A stretch of 45,100 nucleotides of DNA, taken from the NCBI GenBank assembly GCA_904374385.1, contig CAJFGA010000008.1, forward strand, positions 1 to 45,100, written 5' to 3'. Of this stretch, positions 9,983 to 18,591 are shown piece by piece. Numbering within the stretch: the first letter of the stretch is position 1; every line of letters begins with the position of its first letter. Under the pieces are notes generated by a model. The model searched no databases, had not been told where the DNA came from, and saw only the letters and a program-made list of their open reading frames with translations. The translations under genes and the position numbers were made by a program. This DNA is from an uncultured Clostridia bacterium. Lineage in GTDB: Bacteria > Bacillota > Clostridia > Christensenellales > Borkfalkiaceae.

Positions 9983-10003
9983 ATGATGCAAACGGAGGGC
10001 AAC

Positions 10004-10378
10004 ATGAATGTGATCGTCAGCAACGCCAGCGACAGGCCCATCTACGAGCAGATTTACACCCAGATCAAAGGTGCGATCCTGCGGGGAGAGGCGAAGGAGG
10101 GTGAACTGCTTCCCTCCATCCGTGCCCTCGCCAAAGAGCTGCGCATCAGCGTCATTACGACCAAGCGCGCTTTCGATGACCTCGAGCGGGACGGCTTTAT
10201 CAGTACCGTGCCGGGCAAGGGCAGTTTTGTCGCGGCAAAGAATAAGGAGCTCATCCGCGAAGAGCATTTAAAGGGTGCGGAAGAGCGGATAGCGGCGGGC
10301 GTGGCGCTCGCGCGTTCGGGCGGCATTTCTGACGAAGAGATCGAAGAGATGTTCCGCCTTATCATGAAAGGAGAATAA
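10004..10378 (+). CDS. GntR-family (YtrA-type) transcriptional regulator
   Basis: MNVIVSNASDRPIYEQIYTQIKGAILRGEAKEGELLPSIRALAKELRISVITTKRAFDDLERDGFISTVPGKGSFVA, short C-terminus, followed by ABC genes. Confidence 0.93.
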   Translation: MNVIVSNASDRPIYEQIYTQIKGAILRGEAKEGELLPSIRALAKELRISVITTKRAFDDLERDGFISTVPGKGSFVAAKNKELIREEHLKGAEERIAAGVALARSGGISDEEIEEMFRLIMKGE

Positions 10379-10381
10379 AAC

Positions 10382-11230
10382 ATGCAAAACAATGTGGCGA
10401 TACGAGGCTTGACTAAGCGTTTCAAAGATTTCTTACTCGACGGTGTCACGTTTTCCGTCCCGGCAGGCTGCGTCGTCGGCTTTGTCGGCGAAAACGGTGC
10501 GGGCAAAAGTACGACCATCAAAAGCATCTTGGGGCTTGTCCGTCCCGACGGCGGCGCGATCGAGGTATTCGGCAAACCCGCCGCTTCTCTTTCCAAGGGC
10601 GATAAAAATAAGATCGGCGCAGTGCTCGGCGAAAGCTGTTTGCCCGAAAATTTGAATTTGAAAGAGGTGAGCAGCGTAATGCGCAGCATCTTCGAGGGGT
10701 GGAACGAAGAACGCTTCTTTTCCTTTGCAAAAAAGTTTGCCCTGCCCGAAGATAAAAAGCTGCGCAGTTTTTCGCGCGGCATGCAGCAGAAAGCGGCGCT
10801 CGCCGTCGCCCTGTCGCACGGAGCGGAACTTCTCCTCCTCGACGAACCGACTTCCGGGCTGGATCCCGTCGCGCGGGATGAGATTCTCGATCTATTATAC
10901 GATTTTATGCAGGACGAACGCCGCTCTGTGCTCATTTCCTCCCATATCGTCTCCGATCTCGAAAAGCTGTGCGACTATATCGTGTTCATCCACGGGGGAA
11001 GAATCGTATTCGCGGAAGAAAAGGATGCCTTGGAAGAAAAGTACGCGGTCTTCCGCGGTTCTTCGCAGGCGCTCGGTGCGCTCGGCGAAGAGGCCGTGGT
11101 CGCCTATATGCGCGGAGACTACGGCATGACCGCGTTGGTCCTGCGCGATAAAGTGCCCGCCGGCACGCCGCTCGATAGGGCGGGTATCGAAGAGATCATG
11201 TTATATTATGTGCGAGGTGAAAGGGTATGA
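10382..11230 (+). CDS. ABC transporter ATP-binding protein
   Basis: Walker A GENGAGKST, signature SRGMQQKAALAVAL, Walker B LLLLDEPTSGLDP. Confidence 0.95.
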   Translation: MQNNVAIRGLTKRFKDFLLDGVTFSVPAGCVVGFVGENGAGKSTTIKSILGLVRPDGGAIEVFGKPAASLSKGDKNKIGAVLGESCLPENLNLKEVSSVMRSIFEGWNEERFFSFAKKFALPEDKKLRSFSRGMQQKAALAVALSHGAELLLLDEPTSGLDPVARDEILDLLYDFMQDERRSVLISSHIVSDLEKLCDYIVFIHGGRIVFAEEKDALEEKYAVFRGSSQALGALGEEAVVAYMRGDYGMTALVLRDKVPAGTPLDRAGIEEIMLYYVRGERV

Positions 11231-11832
11231 AGGGAACGTTTCTGAAAGACATCATAAACCTAAAGGGGCAAATGCTGTATTATGCGGTCGTCATCGTCAT
11301 CTTTTTTGTCGTCGGCATCGCAACGGGAAATATCTATTATTATGCGGGCGTATCTATCTTTTGCGGCGTCGTCGCGCCGCTGTCCGCCATCTCTTATGAC
11401 GAAAAGGATCATTGGGAAAAGTTTGCCCTTGCCTCGGGCGTCACGCGCAAAGAACTCGCGCTTTCCCGCTATCTTTTGGGAGGGGCGCTTTTCCTGCCCG
11501 TTTGGGCGCTGTCATTTGCCTTTTTTGCCGTGCCCGGTTTCCGCACGGCGGAAAATTTATATACTGTTTTGACGTTTGGGGGCTTGGGCCTGATCGTCGT
11601 GGATTGCGTGCTTCCCTTTGTTTTTAAAATGGGCGTAGAAAAAGCGCGCACCGTATACATCGTACTGATCGTCGCCGTCATGGCGCTGAGCGTCGGCGTC
11701 GCTTCCTTCATCGGGCTGGCAGGCGGCAATGCGCCGTTCATCGGCGCGATCGCCGCGCTTGCCGTCGGTATAGCCGGCGTCCCTGTTTCCGTCTGCATAT
11801 CCCTCTCTATCTACCAAAAAAAAGATTTCTGA
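11227..11832 (+). CDS. ABC-2 type transporter permease
   Basis: Polytopic hydrophobic protein overlapping the upstream ATPase stop by 4 nt (ATGA); SISYDEKDHWEKFALASGVTRKELALSRYL. Confidence 0.8.
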   Translation: MKGTFLKDIINLKGQMLYYAVVIVIFFVVGIATGNIYYYAGVSIFCGVVAPLSAISYDEKDHWEKFALASGVTRKELALSRYLLGGALFLPVWALSFAFFAVPGFRTAENLYTVLTFGGLGLIVVDCVLPFVFKMGVEKARTVYIVLIVAVMALSVGVASFIGLAGGNAPFIGAIAALAVGIAGVPVSVCISLSIYQKKDF

Positions 11833-11934
11833 TCCGTATTTTACAGCCCCGCCGTCTGGCGGGGCTTTTGCAGAACGCTTTACAAACGGGCGCGCGCATG
11901 ATACAATAAAAAGAGAACATCATAGGAGGCACGC

Positions 11935-12552
11935 ATGCGGCTCACGCTCCTGTATTTCAGCCCGACGCACACGACGCGTAAAATCGTCAGTGCGGTCGGC
12001 AAAGTTTTTTTTGAAAAGATGCTCTGCGAAACGCGCATCGCCGACGTTACGTCCCTCGCCGCGCGCCAGCGCGCCTATCCCTTCGGGCAAGACGACGTGT
12101 TGATCTTCGGCGCGCCCGTGTACGGAGGAAGGGTACCTGCGCTTCTGTTGCCCTTTCTGCAAAGTTTGCAGGGGAACGGTGCGCGCGCCGTCGCCCTGTC
12201 CGTTTACGGGAACCGCGACTATGACGACGCATTGGAGGAAACGTGCTCGCTCTTGGAGGGCGCCGGCTTTCGCGTGTGTGCCGCGGCGGCGTTCGTGGGG
12301 GAACATTCCTATTCTTCCCTTGTGGGCGGCGGCCGTCCCGATGCGGAAGATCTGCTTGCCGCTTCCGCATTTGCTTTGGCGGCGTATGAAAAAGTAGAGA
12401 GCAACGCGCGCATCGGCAAGCGGGTACCCGGAGAAAAACCCTATAAAGAGTACAGTGCCTTTATGTCGGCGCCCAAGCGAATGCCCGCCGTCGATCGGCA
12501 AAAATGCACTCGCTGCGGCGTCTCCCTGAATTTTTTATTTGATAAGAGGTAG
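11935..12552 (+). CDS. Flavodoxin-domain protein resembling EFR1-type flavodoxin/ferredoxin proteins, ferredoxin domain truncated
   Basis: LLYFSPTHTTRKIV...DDVLIFGAPVYGGRVPALLLPFLQSL...VDRQKCTRCGVSLNFLFDKR*; only the first CxxC of the expected 4Fe-4S motifs remains. Confidence 0.8.
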   Translation: MRLTLLYFSPTHTTRKIVSAVGKVFFEKMLCETRIADVTSLAARQRAYPFGQDDVLIFGAPVYGGRVPALLLPFLQSLQGNGARAVALSVYGNRDYDDALEETCSLLEGAGFRVCAAAAFVGEHSYSSLVGGGRPDAEDLLAASAFALAAYEKVESNARIGKRVPGEKPYKEYSAFMSAPKRMPAVDRQKCTRCGVSLNFLFDKR

Positions 12553-12557
12553 ATAAC

Positions 12558-13289
12558 ATGCAAGCGAACGAAGAACAATTGATCGGCGAGTTTTTGGAGG
12601 GTGACGGTGCCGCCTTCGAAAAGATCAATCAATTTATGGGGCTGATGACCCGATACGACTGCGCCATCCGCGAAGTGCGCACAAAATTTGAGGTGCTCAA
12701 CGAAGAACTTTCTTACAAAGCGGGGCGCAATCCCATCGAAAGCATCACTTCCCGGGTCAAAAGGCCGGTATCCGTGGTTGGTAAACTCAAAAGGCTGGGT
12801 AAGCCGATCACCGTCGAATCTATTTCGGAAAATCTCAACGATGTGGCGGGCATCCGCGTCATTTGCTCGTTCATCGACGATATCTATAAAGTGGCCGAGA
12901 TGCTCTCCGTACAGGACGACGTCACCGTCGTACAGGTCAAAGACTATATCCAAAAACCCAAGCCGAACGGATACAGAAGCTATCATATGATCGTAGAGAT
13001 CCCCGTATTTTTTTCGGAGGGAAAGCAGATGATGCGGGTCGAGATCCAGCTTCGCACCGTCGCGATGGATTTTTGGGCAAGCCTGGAACATCAGATGAAG
13101 TACAAAAAAGAGAGCGCCGACCGCCCCGAGATCGCGGCGGAACTCAAAAGCTGCGCCGAAACAATTGCCGCGACGGACGCGCGCATGCTCGGCATCCGCA
13201 AGCGGATCGAAAGTCTCGAAAAGCAGACGGAAGGGCAGGAAAACGGATATTCCGCCATCGACGGCATCAAACCGTTCCCGATCCGCTGA
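12558..13289 (+). CDS. Small alarmone synthetase / GTP pyrophosphokinase (RelQ/RelP-type)
   Basis: RVKRPVSVVGKLKRLG...NDVAGIRVICSFIDDIYKVAEML...KPKPNGYRSYHMIVEIP...VEIQLRTVAMDFWASLEHQMKYK. Confidence 0.93.
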   Translation: MQANEEQLIGEFLEGDGAAFEKINQFMGLMTRYDCAIREVRTKFEVLNEELSYKAGRNPIESITSRVKRPVSVVGKLKRLGKPITVESISENLNDVAGIRVICSFIDDIYKVAEMLSVQDDVTVVQVKDYIQKPKPNGYRSYHMIVEIPVFFSEGKQMMRVEIQLRTVAMDFWASLEHQMKYKKESADRPEIAAELKSCAETIAATDARMLGIRKRIESLEKQTEGQENGYSAIDGIKPFPIR

Positions 13290-13404
13290 CGGCAAAAATA
13301 TATGTCCGCGTAAAAAATTTTTGAACAAGCCTTGCATTTGCGCGACGTTTATACTATAATATTTTACGATAAATTCTGCCGTAAGGCAGCGGAAGGGGTA
13401 GAAT

Positions 13405-14313
13405 ATGCAGAGCAAAGATCTGTCCGGCATTGCCGGCGGCGATTTTGAAGAAAGGCAGCGGGTGCTCGATGTAGAAAAGTGGCTTGCGAGTGAGCGCGCC
13501 GGGCGCGATCTGTGCGGCACGATGCCGTATTGCGCCTTCTGTTTTAGGGGGGAAATATATCCCTGTGCCAAGGCGGAACTGCGCTACAAAATGCGCCTTG
13601 CCCTTCGTGAAATGGAAGAGGAGGCGGCCGCGGCGGAAACGCCCGCCGAAGAGGACGCCCCTACGCAGGAAACGCAGGAAATTTTGTGCGGGGAATGTGC
13701 TGAAGAGATTGCCGGGGAAATGCTCGCCGACGAAAGCGAGGGCAAAACGGCGGATCCCGTACGGGCTGCTGCGGAGATCATGGGCGATGCGCCCGCATCG
13801 CCGGCAGATATTTCGTTGCCGGAAGGGTATGAAGCCGTTACGCGCTATCGCCGTACATTTAAGGCGAAGCTCGTGCAAAACGAACGCGCGCAGGATTATT
13901 ATACCGAACTGAAAAATGCCTTTACGGCGTTGTCGGGGGTCAAGTCGCGCCTGTCGCAGGGGGGCGAAAATTTCCGTATCGGTCGGCAAAAGATCGCAAA
14001 AGTGAACTTCGGCGGCAAAACGCTTACGCTGTATCTCGCCCTCGATCCCGCAGAATACGAGGAAAGCAAGTATCGCTTTTCCGACGTGTCCGAAAAAAAA
14101 TCGTATGCGCAGACCCCGATGAAACTGCGCATTACGAGTGCCCGCGCCCTGCGCCATGCCAAGGAGCTGATCGGCGACATGGCCGAAAAATATTCCCTGT
14201 CAGATGTCGGCTGTATCTATACCGACTATCACTTCCCATACCGCACGGACGAACAGCTGATCGCCAAGGGCTTGATCAAACCGTATACGGCGATCGTCAA
14301 AAAGAGAAAATAA
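13405..14313 (+). CDS. Hypothetical protein with cysteine-containing N-terminus, acidic linker and conserved-looking C-terminal domain
   Basis: SD GGAAGGGG before ATG; YCAFCFRGEIYPC, Glu/Ala-rich linker, then YRRTFKAKLVQ...YYTELKNAFTALSGVKSRLS...GKTLTLYLALDPAEYEESKY. Confidence 0.7.
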   Translation: MQSKDLSGIAGGDFEERQRVLDVEKWLASERAGRDLCGTMPYCAFCFRGEIYPCAKAELRYKMRLALREMEEEAAAAETPAEEDAPTQETQEILCGECAEEIAGEMLADESEGKTADPVRAAAEIMGDAPASPADISLPEGYEAVTRYRRTFKAKLVQNERAQDYYTELKNAFTALSGVKSRLSQGGENFRIGRQKIAKVNFGGKTLTLYLALDPAEYEESKYRFSDVSEKKSYAQTPMKLRITSARALRHAKELIGDMAEKYSLSDVGCIYTDYHFPYRTDEQLIAKGLIKPYTAIVKKRK

Positions 14314-14315
14314 CG

Positions 14316-14346
14316 TCGCCCCGCTCCGATCGGAGCGGGGTTTTTG
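14316..14346 (+). terminator. Intrinsic terminator
   Basis: CCCCGCTCC-GATC-GGAGCGGGG followed by TTTTTG. Confidence 0.85.
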
Positions 14347-14405
14347 TTAAAAGCCCCCCAGATTATCTGGGGGGCAGTATAGGCTTATGTCGATGAGCAA
14401 AAATA

Positions 14406-14455
14406 AAGGCTTCCCCTTGGGGGGAAGCTGGCACCTTCGGTGACTGATGAGGGGA
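14406..14455 (+). repeat. Dispersed double-hairpin repeat, copy 2
   Basis: AAGGCTTCCCCTTGGGGGGAAGCTGGCACCTTCGGTGACTGATGAGGGGA. Confidence 0.8.
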
Positions 14456-14647
14456 TACCATGAAAAGAGAACGGTGATTCCGAGAGCGGAAGCGGAACAG
14501 GTCCTTCATCCGGCGGGCGCGCAAATTCGCCTGCCGCCGTGCCGCGCAGACAGCAAGGCCGAGGCGTCACGGGATATTTTGATTTTTATAAAATTTTGGA
14601 TTGATTTTCCGATAAAAGGGGAGATTTCGGCATATATATAGTACTGT

Positions 14648-15769
14648 ATGTCGAGTATTGTCAAAAATATATGGGAAAATATCCGCCTGTCCGCCGTACT
14701 GATCGGCACCGTCGTAGGCGCAGGTTTTGTTTCCGGTGCAGAACTCGTGCGTTTTTTTCCGACCGAAAACTTTCTTCCCTGCGCCGTTTTGGCGGCACTC
14801 CTCATCTTTCTCGGCTTTGCGCTTCTATTTGCTTGCGGCAGAAAGTACGGCGGATTCGAAGGGACGCTCGCGCACGTCTTTAAGAAATTTGCTCCCGCCG
14901 TGCGGTGGCTCGTGCTTGCCGCCTCTCTTTTGACCTCGGCAGGCATGCTGGCCGGGCTGGATTCGGTCATGCTCGAAGGCTTCGGCGTGCCGAAGTCGCT
15001 TCCGGTGCTCTCGGTCGGCGTTCTCGTCGCCGTATATTTTTTGTCGGAAAAGGGCACCGCCGCCATCGGATGGGTAAATATATGCCTTGTGCCCGCCATT
15101 CTTCTTTTTGTCGGCTCTCTCGCCTTTCGGCCCGTCGATTTCGGCTATGCGTTTTACCCTGCGCGCGATCCCTTTGCGGCGATGTGGCTGGTCTTTCTTT
15201 ATGCGGGTATGAATGTCTTTTTGTCCGCGCCCGTCGTGTGCGATCTCGGTGCCAAGCGTGCGGGCGGTGCGGGCGCGGCTGCTGCCGCATCTCTCGTCAT
15301 CGGCGGAAGTATCGTCGTCATCCTCGCCAATATTTACGCCGCAGGCGCCAATGCGATCGGAGCGGATATGCCTCTCCTGTCCGTCATGGGCGTAAATACC
15401 GCCATGGGAAAGATCTTTGCCGCCGTTTCCGCTTTCGGCATCGTGACGACGCTGTTTTCCTCTTATTATCCGCTGCATGCGCGCGCACGGCGATGCGCAA
15501 GGCCGAAGCTCGCACGCGTTCTCGTCTGCGCGGCAGCGTTCGTTTTTTCCCGCTTCGGACTGAAAAACATCGTTGCCTTTGCCTATCCCGTCCTCGGCCT
15601 TTGCGGTTTGTTTTTCCTTTGCGCCTGTGCGTTCGCGGAAAAGATCCGCAAAAAAATCTCCTCCCGGCGCCTGCGCGCAGGGAGGAGAGGGGCGTCACTT
15701 CGGGTGCTTGATCAGCAGCTTTTCCGCCAAAACGACGAGAAAGTACATTCCCGCAGCCAAAATACATAG
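14648..15769 (+). CDS. YkvI-like (APC superfamily-like) membrane protein; C-terminus overlaps a convergent gene
   Basis: LSAVLIGTVVGAGFVSGAELVRFF start and ~10 hydrophobic segments. Confidence 0.8.
   Translation: MSSIVKNIWENIRLSAVLIGTVVGAGFVSGAELVRFFPTENFLPCAVLAALLIFLGFALLFACGRKYGGFEGTLAHVFKKFAPAVRWLVLAASLLTSAGMLAGLDSVMLEGFGVPKSLPVLSVGVLVAVYFLSEKGTAAIGWVNICLVPAILLFVGSLAFRPVDFGYAFYPARDPFAAMWLVFLYAGMNVFLSAPVVCDLGAKRAGGAGAAAAASLVIGGSIVVILANIYAAGANAIGADMPLLSVMGVNTAMGKIFAAVSAFGIVTTLFSSYYPLHARARRCARPKLARVLVCAAAFVFSRFGLKNIVAFAYPVLGLCGLFFLCACAFAEKIRKKISSRRLRAGRRGASLRVLDQQLFRQNDEKVHSRSQNT
15657..15688 (-). terminator. Intrinsic terminator of the leftward ABC operon, inside the convergent CDS
   Basis: On the - strand: TCTCCTCCC-N14-GGGAGGAGA followed by TTTTTTT (15650-15656 is A-rich on +). 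Confidence 0.7.
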
Positions 15770-16501
15770 GATAAAGGTCGCCGCCATTACCAGGTCGAGC
15801 CGGAATACCTGCCCTCCGTATACGATCAGATAGCCCAACCCCGCCTTGGAAACGATGTATTCTCCCATGATCGAGCCGATCCATGCCATGCCTACGCAAA
15901 TTTTCAGCATGCCGATAAATTCGGGCAGGGAAGAGGGGATCACGAGCTTGGTTAAAATCTGCAACTTGCTCGCGCCCATCGAGCGGAGCAGGGTGATCTT
16001 ATTTTTATCCGTCGCCATAAAACCGCCGAGCATGTTCATGACGGCTACGATAATGCCGACGAGGACCGTCATAAAAACGATGGCGGTCGAACCCGTGCCG
16101 AACCAGATGATGATGACCGGCCCGAGCGCGATTTTGGGCAGGCTGTTCAGTACGACGATGTACGGCTCTAAGATCTTGCGCGCCCGCTCGCTCCACCAAA
16201 GCGCGAGTGCGATCAGCGAGCCCAAAACGACGGCGATGGCAAAGCCCGCAAGTGTTTCCCAAAGCGTCGTACCGATATGATAAAACAGGGTGCCGTTTTC
16301 CCACAGCTCCCCGATCATCGCCGCAATGCGCGAAGGAGAACTGATAATAAAGGGGTCGACGACCTCCAGCCTGGCGATTAGTTCCCACACGCCGAGGATG
16401 AGCGCCAGCACGCCGAAGCGCGCCGCCCATACGATGGCGGCGTTTCTTTTTTCCCGTTTCAGAAAGGCGATATGCTCGCCCGAAAAGTTTTTGTTTTTCA
16501 T
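15695..16501 (-). CDS. ABC transporter permease (SsuC/ThiX/TauC-like)
   Basis: Binding-protein-dependent inner-membrane family: NSLPKIALGPVIIIWFGTGSTAIVFM, EFIGMLKICVGMAWIGSIMGEYIVSKAGLGYLI. Start overlaps ATPase stop (ATGA). Confidence 0.9.
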   Translation of the reverse strand: MKNKNFSGEHIAFLKREKRNAAIVWAARFGVLALILGVWELIARLEVVDPFIISSPSRIAAMIGELWENGTLFYHIGTTLWETLAGFAIAVVLGSLIALALWWSERARKILEPYIVVLNSLPKIALGPVIIIWFGTGSTAIVFMTVLVGIIVAVMNMLGGFMATDKNKITLLRSMGASKLQILTKLVIPSSLPEFIGMLKICVGMAWIGSIMGEYIVSKAGLGYLIVYGGQVFRLDLVMAATFILCILAAGMYFLVVLAEKLLIKHPK

Positions 16502-17268
16502 ATGTTCAGCTCCTTCCACAGCTTTTCGAACCAAACCGAAAAGTGGGGCGATTCTCTTCTTTTGAGCGGGGAAAGGTCTTCAAATCCGATCTCATGCACG
16601 GCGACGGCGGAGGCGGGGCGCTTGCTCAAAACGAGGATCCTGTCTGCAAGGGAAATCGCCTCCGAAATGTCGTGCGTCACCAGCAGCGCCGTCTTTTTTT
16701 CGCCGCGGATGATGCCGTACACGTCGTTGCATACAGAGAGCCGCGTCTGATAGTCGAGCGCGGAAAACGGCTCGTCGAGCAGCAGGATCTCCGGGTCGGG
16801 CGCGAGGGTGCGTATGAGTGCCGCCCGCTGGCGCATGCCGCCCGAAAGCTGATCGGGATAGTAGTGCAAAAAGTCGCCGAGCCCGTATTTTTTGGCAAGG
16901 GAAAGCGCCTTTTCCCTGTTTTCGGCCGTGTTTTTTTTGCCGATCTCCAAGGGCAGGGTGATGTTCTTTTCGATGGTGCGCCAAGGAAATAATTCATCCT
17001 TTTGCAGCATATAGCCGAATTTGCCCGCACTTTCCCGCGCGGGCTTGCCGCGCACGGTGATTTCTCCCGCAGAGGGTGCCAAAAGCCCCGCCGCGAGGGA
17101 TAATACGGTGGTCTTGCCGCAGCCGGAAGGCCCGATGACGGCCATAAACTCCCCCTCGCGAACGGAAAAGTCGAGATCCTTTACGGCGAGCGTTTCGCCC
17201 TCTTTGGTATGATAGGTGAGGCTTACGCCTTCGAATGTCAGGATGCGCCTGTCAAGTGTTTCGTTCAT
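16498..17268 (-). CDS. ABC transporter ATP-binding protein (SsuB/ThiZ-like)
   Basis: GPSGCGKTTVLSLAAGL, LSGGMRQRAALIRTL, LLLDEPFSALDYQTR. Start at MNETLDRR. Confidence 0.94.
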   Translation of the reverse strand: MNETLDRRILTFEGVSLTYHTKEGETLAVKDLDFSVREGEFMAVIGPSGCGKTTVLSLAAGLLAPSAGEITVRGKPARESAGKFGYMLQKDELFPWRTIEKNITLPLEIGKKNTAENREKALSLAKKYGLGDFLHYYPDQLSGGMRQRAALIRTLAPDPEILLLDEPFSALDYQTRLSVCNDVYGIIRGEKKTALLVTHDISEAISLADRILVLSKRPASAVAVHEIGFEDLSPLKRRESPHFSVWFEKLWKELNI

Positions 17269-17333
17269 AGTAAAAACCTCCCCCGCGCATCGGCGGTAAG
17301 CCGATGCGCGGCGGCTTTTATTCACTGCAGTTT

Positions 17334-18344
17334 TCAGCCGAATAATTCGGCATATACCTTGGAAGAGTAACTCGTGTCTACCAAGTCGGCAAATTCGACC
17401 CTCCGTTCCAATTCTCCCGCGTTGTCGATGATGTCCTGCAAGCGGTTGAACGCGTCCTCGGTCATCGTCATATTCGTCTGCCACGCGTCGATAGACTTAT
17501 AGCTGTCGAGGGAAACTTTGACGGAATTTTCGCTCGTACCGTCAAAGTAGGGAGTCAAAAGTTTCGCCGCTTGTGTACTGTCCGTCTTGTTGACATAGTC
17601 GATGCCCTTCATGATCGCGCGCAAAAAACCTTCGATCGTCTCTTCGTTGGCGTCGATATAGTTCTCTCTGGCGATGTAGCAGGTATAGGGCACTTCGCCC
17701 GACGCCTCGCCGACGGAGGCGACTACATATCCTTTTCCCTGGGCCTCATATTCGGAGGCGACCGGCTCGAACATCGTGCAGTAGTCCGCCGTGCCCGATT
17801 CAAAGGCGGCGGTCATATAGTTAAAGTTGATATCATAATTCATGGTCACGTTCTGACCGTCATACAGCCCGTTTTCGTTGAGGATGTATTCGAAGGTCAT
17901 CGCAGGCACGCCGCCCTTTCTTCCGGCGAGGATTTCCTTGCCGGCAAGGCTAGTCGCCCAGTCGAACGTATCCGCTTCGTCCACACGGGAAACGAGGAAA
18001 GAGCCGTCCCTTTTCGTTAGTTGCCCGAACACGGTGGGTACGTTGTTCGAGCCTCCGATCAGTACATATAGCGCCGCCTCCGGCCCGCAGAATCCGATGT
18101 CGGCGCTTCCGGAAAGCACGGCGGCCATCACGGCATCCGCGCCGCCGCCGTTGGTCAATTCGATCTCGATGCCTTCTTCCTCGAAGTATCCGAGTGAGTC
18201 GGCGATGTACATGGGCGCGTAAAATACGGAGTGAGTCACTTCGTTCACGCGTATCGTTTTCAGCCCGCTCTCGTCCGTTTTACAGGCGGAAAGGGGCAAA
18301 AGCAGAAAGAGGGAGCACAAAACAGCTGTCAAAATTTTTTTCAT
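17334..18344 (-). CDS. ABC transporter substrate-binding lipoprotein (SsuA/ThiY/NMT1-like)
   Basis: Lipobox LPLSAC; VNEVTHSVFYAPMYIADSLGYFEEEGIEIELTNGGGADAVMAAVLSGSADIGFCGPEA. Confidence 0.92.
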   Translation of the reverse strand: MKKILTAVLCSLFLLLPLSACKTDESGLKTIRVNEVTHSVFYAPMYIADSLGYFEEEGIEIELTNGGGADAVMAAVLSGSADIGFCGPEAALYVLIGGSNNVPTVFGQLTKRDGSFLVSRVDEADTFDWATSLAGKEILAGRKGGVPAMTFEYILNENGLYDGQNVTMNYDINFNYMTAAFESGTADYCTMFEPVASEYEAQGKGYVVASVGEASGEVPYTCYIARENYIDANEETIEGFLRAIMKGIDYVNKTDSTQAAKLLTPYFDGTSENSVKVSLDSYKSIDAWQTNMTMTEDAFNRLQDIIDNAGELERRVEFADLVDTSYSSKVYAELFG

Positions 18345-18467
18345 GCGGTTCTCCGTTTTTGGATTTTGTAATAATACATCGTATGCGGCAGGGGACAAAT
18401 TTGATAGCATTTACGCTGCATTATCTCTGTACATTCCTTTTTTCGTTCTTTCTTTGTTCGCATTTAT

Positions 18468-18496
18468 TTGACAATCTCAGTCCGATTGACTATAAT
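18468..18496 (+). promoter_or_regulatory. Consensus housekeeping promoter upstream of valS
   Basis: TTGACA (18468-18473), 17 nt, TATAAT (18491-18496). Confidence 0.85.
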
Positions 18497-18591
18497 AAAT
18501 ACCTAAGATATTTTGAAAATTTCAGACTGCTGCGCGGTAGGTCGGAAAGAGGGGATTTCCGCTTCGGGTGAGGGTCAAAGAGAGGATCTTT

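Noticed and set aside
18497-18591. Possible T-box leader for valS
   Set aside because: No AGGGTGGNACCGCG antiterminator sequence and only about 95 nt of leader after the promoter.
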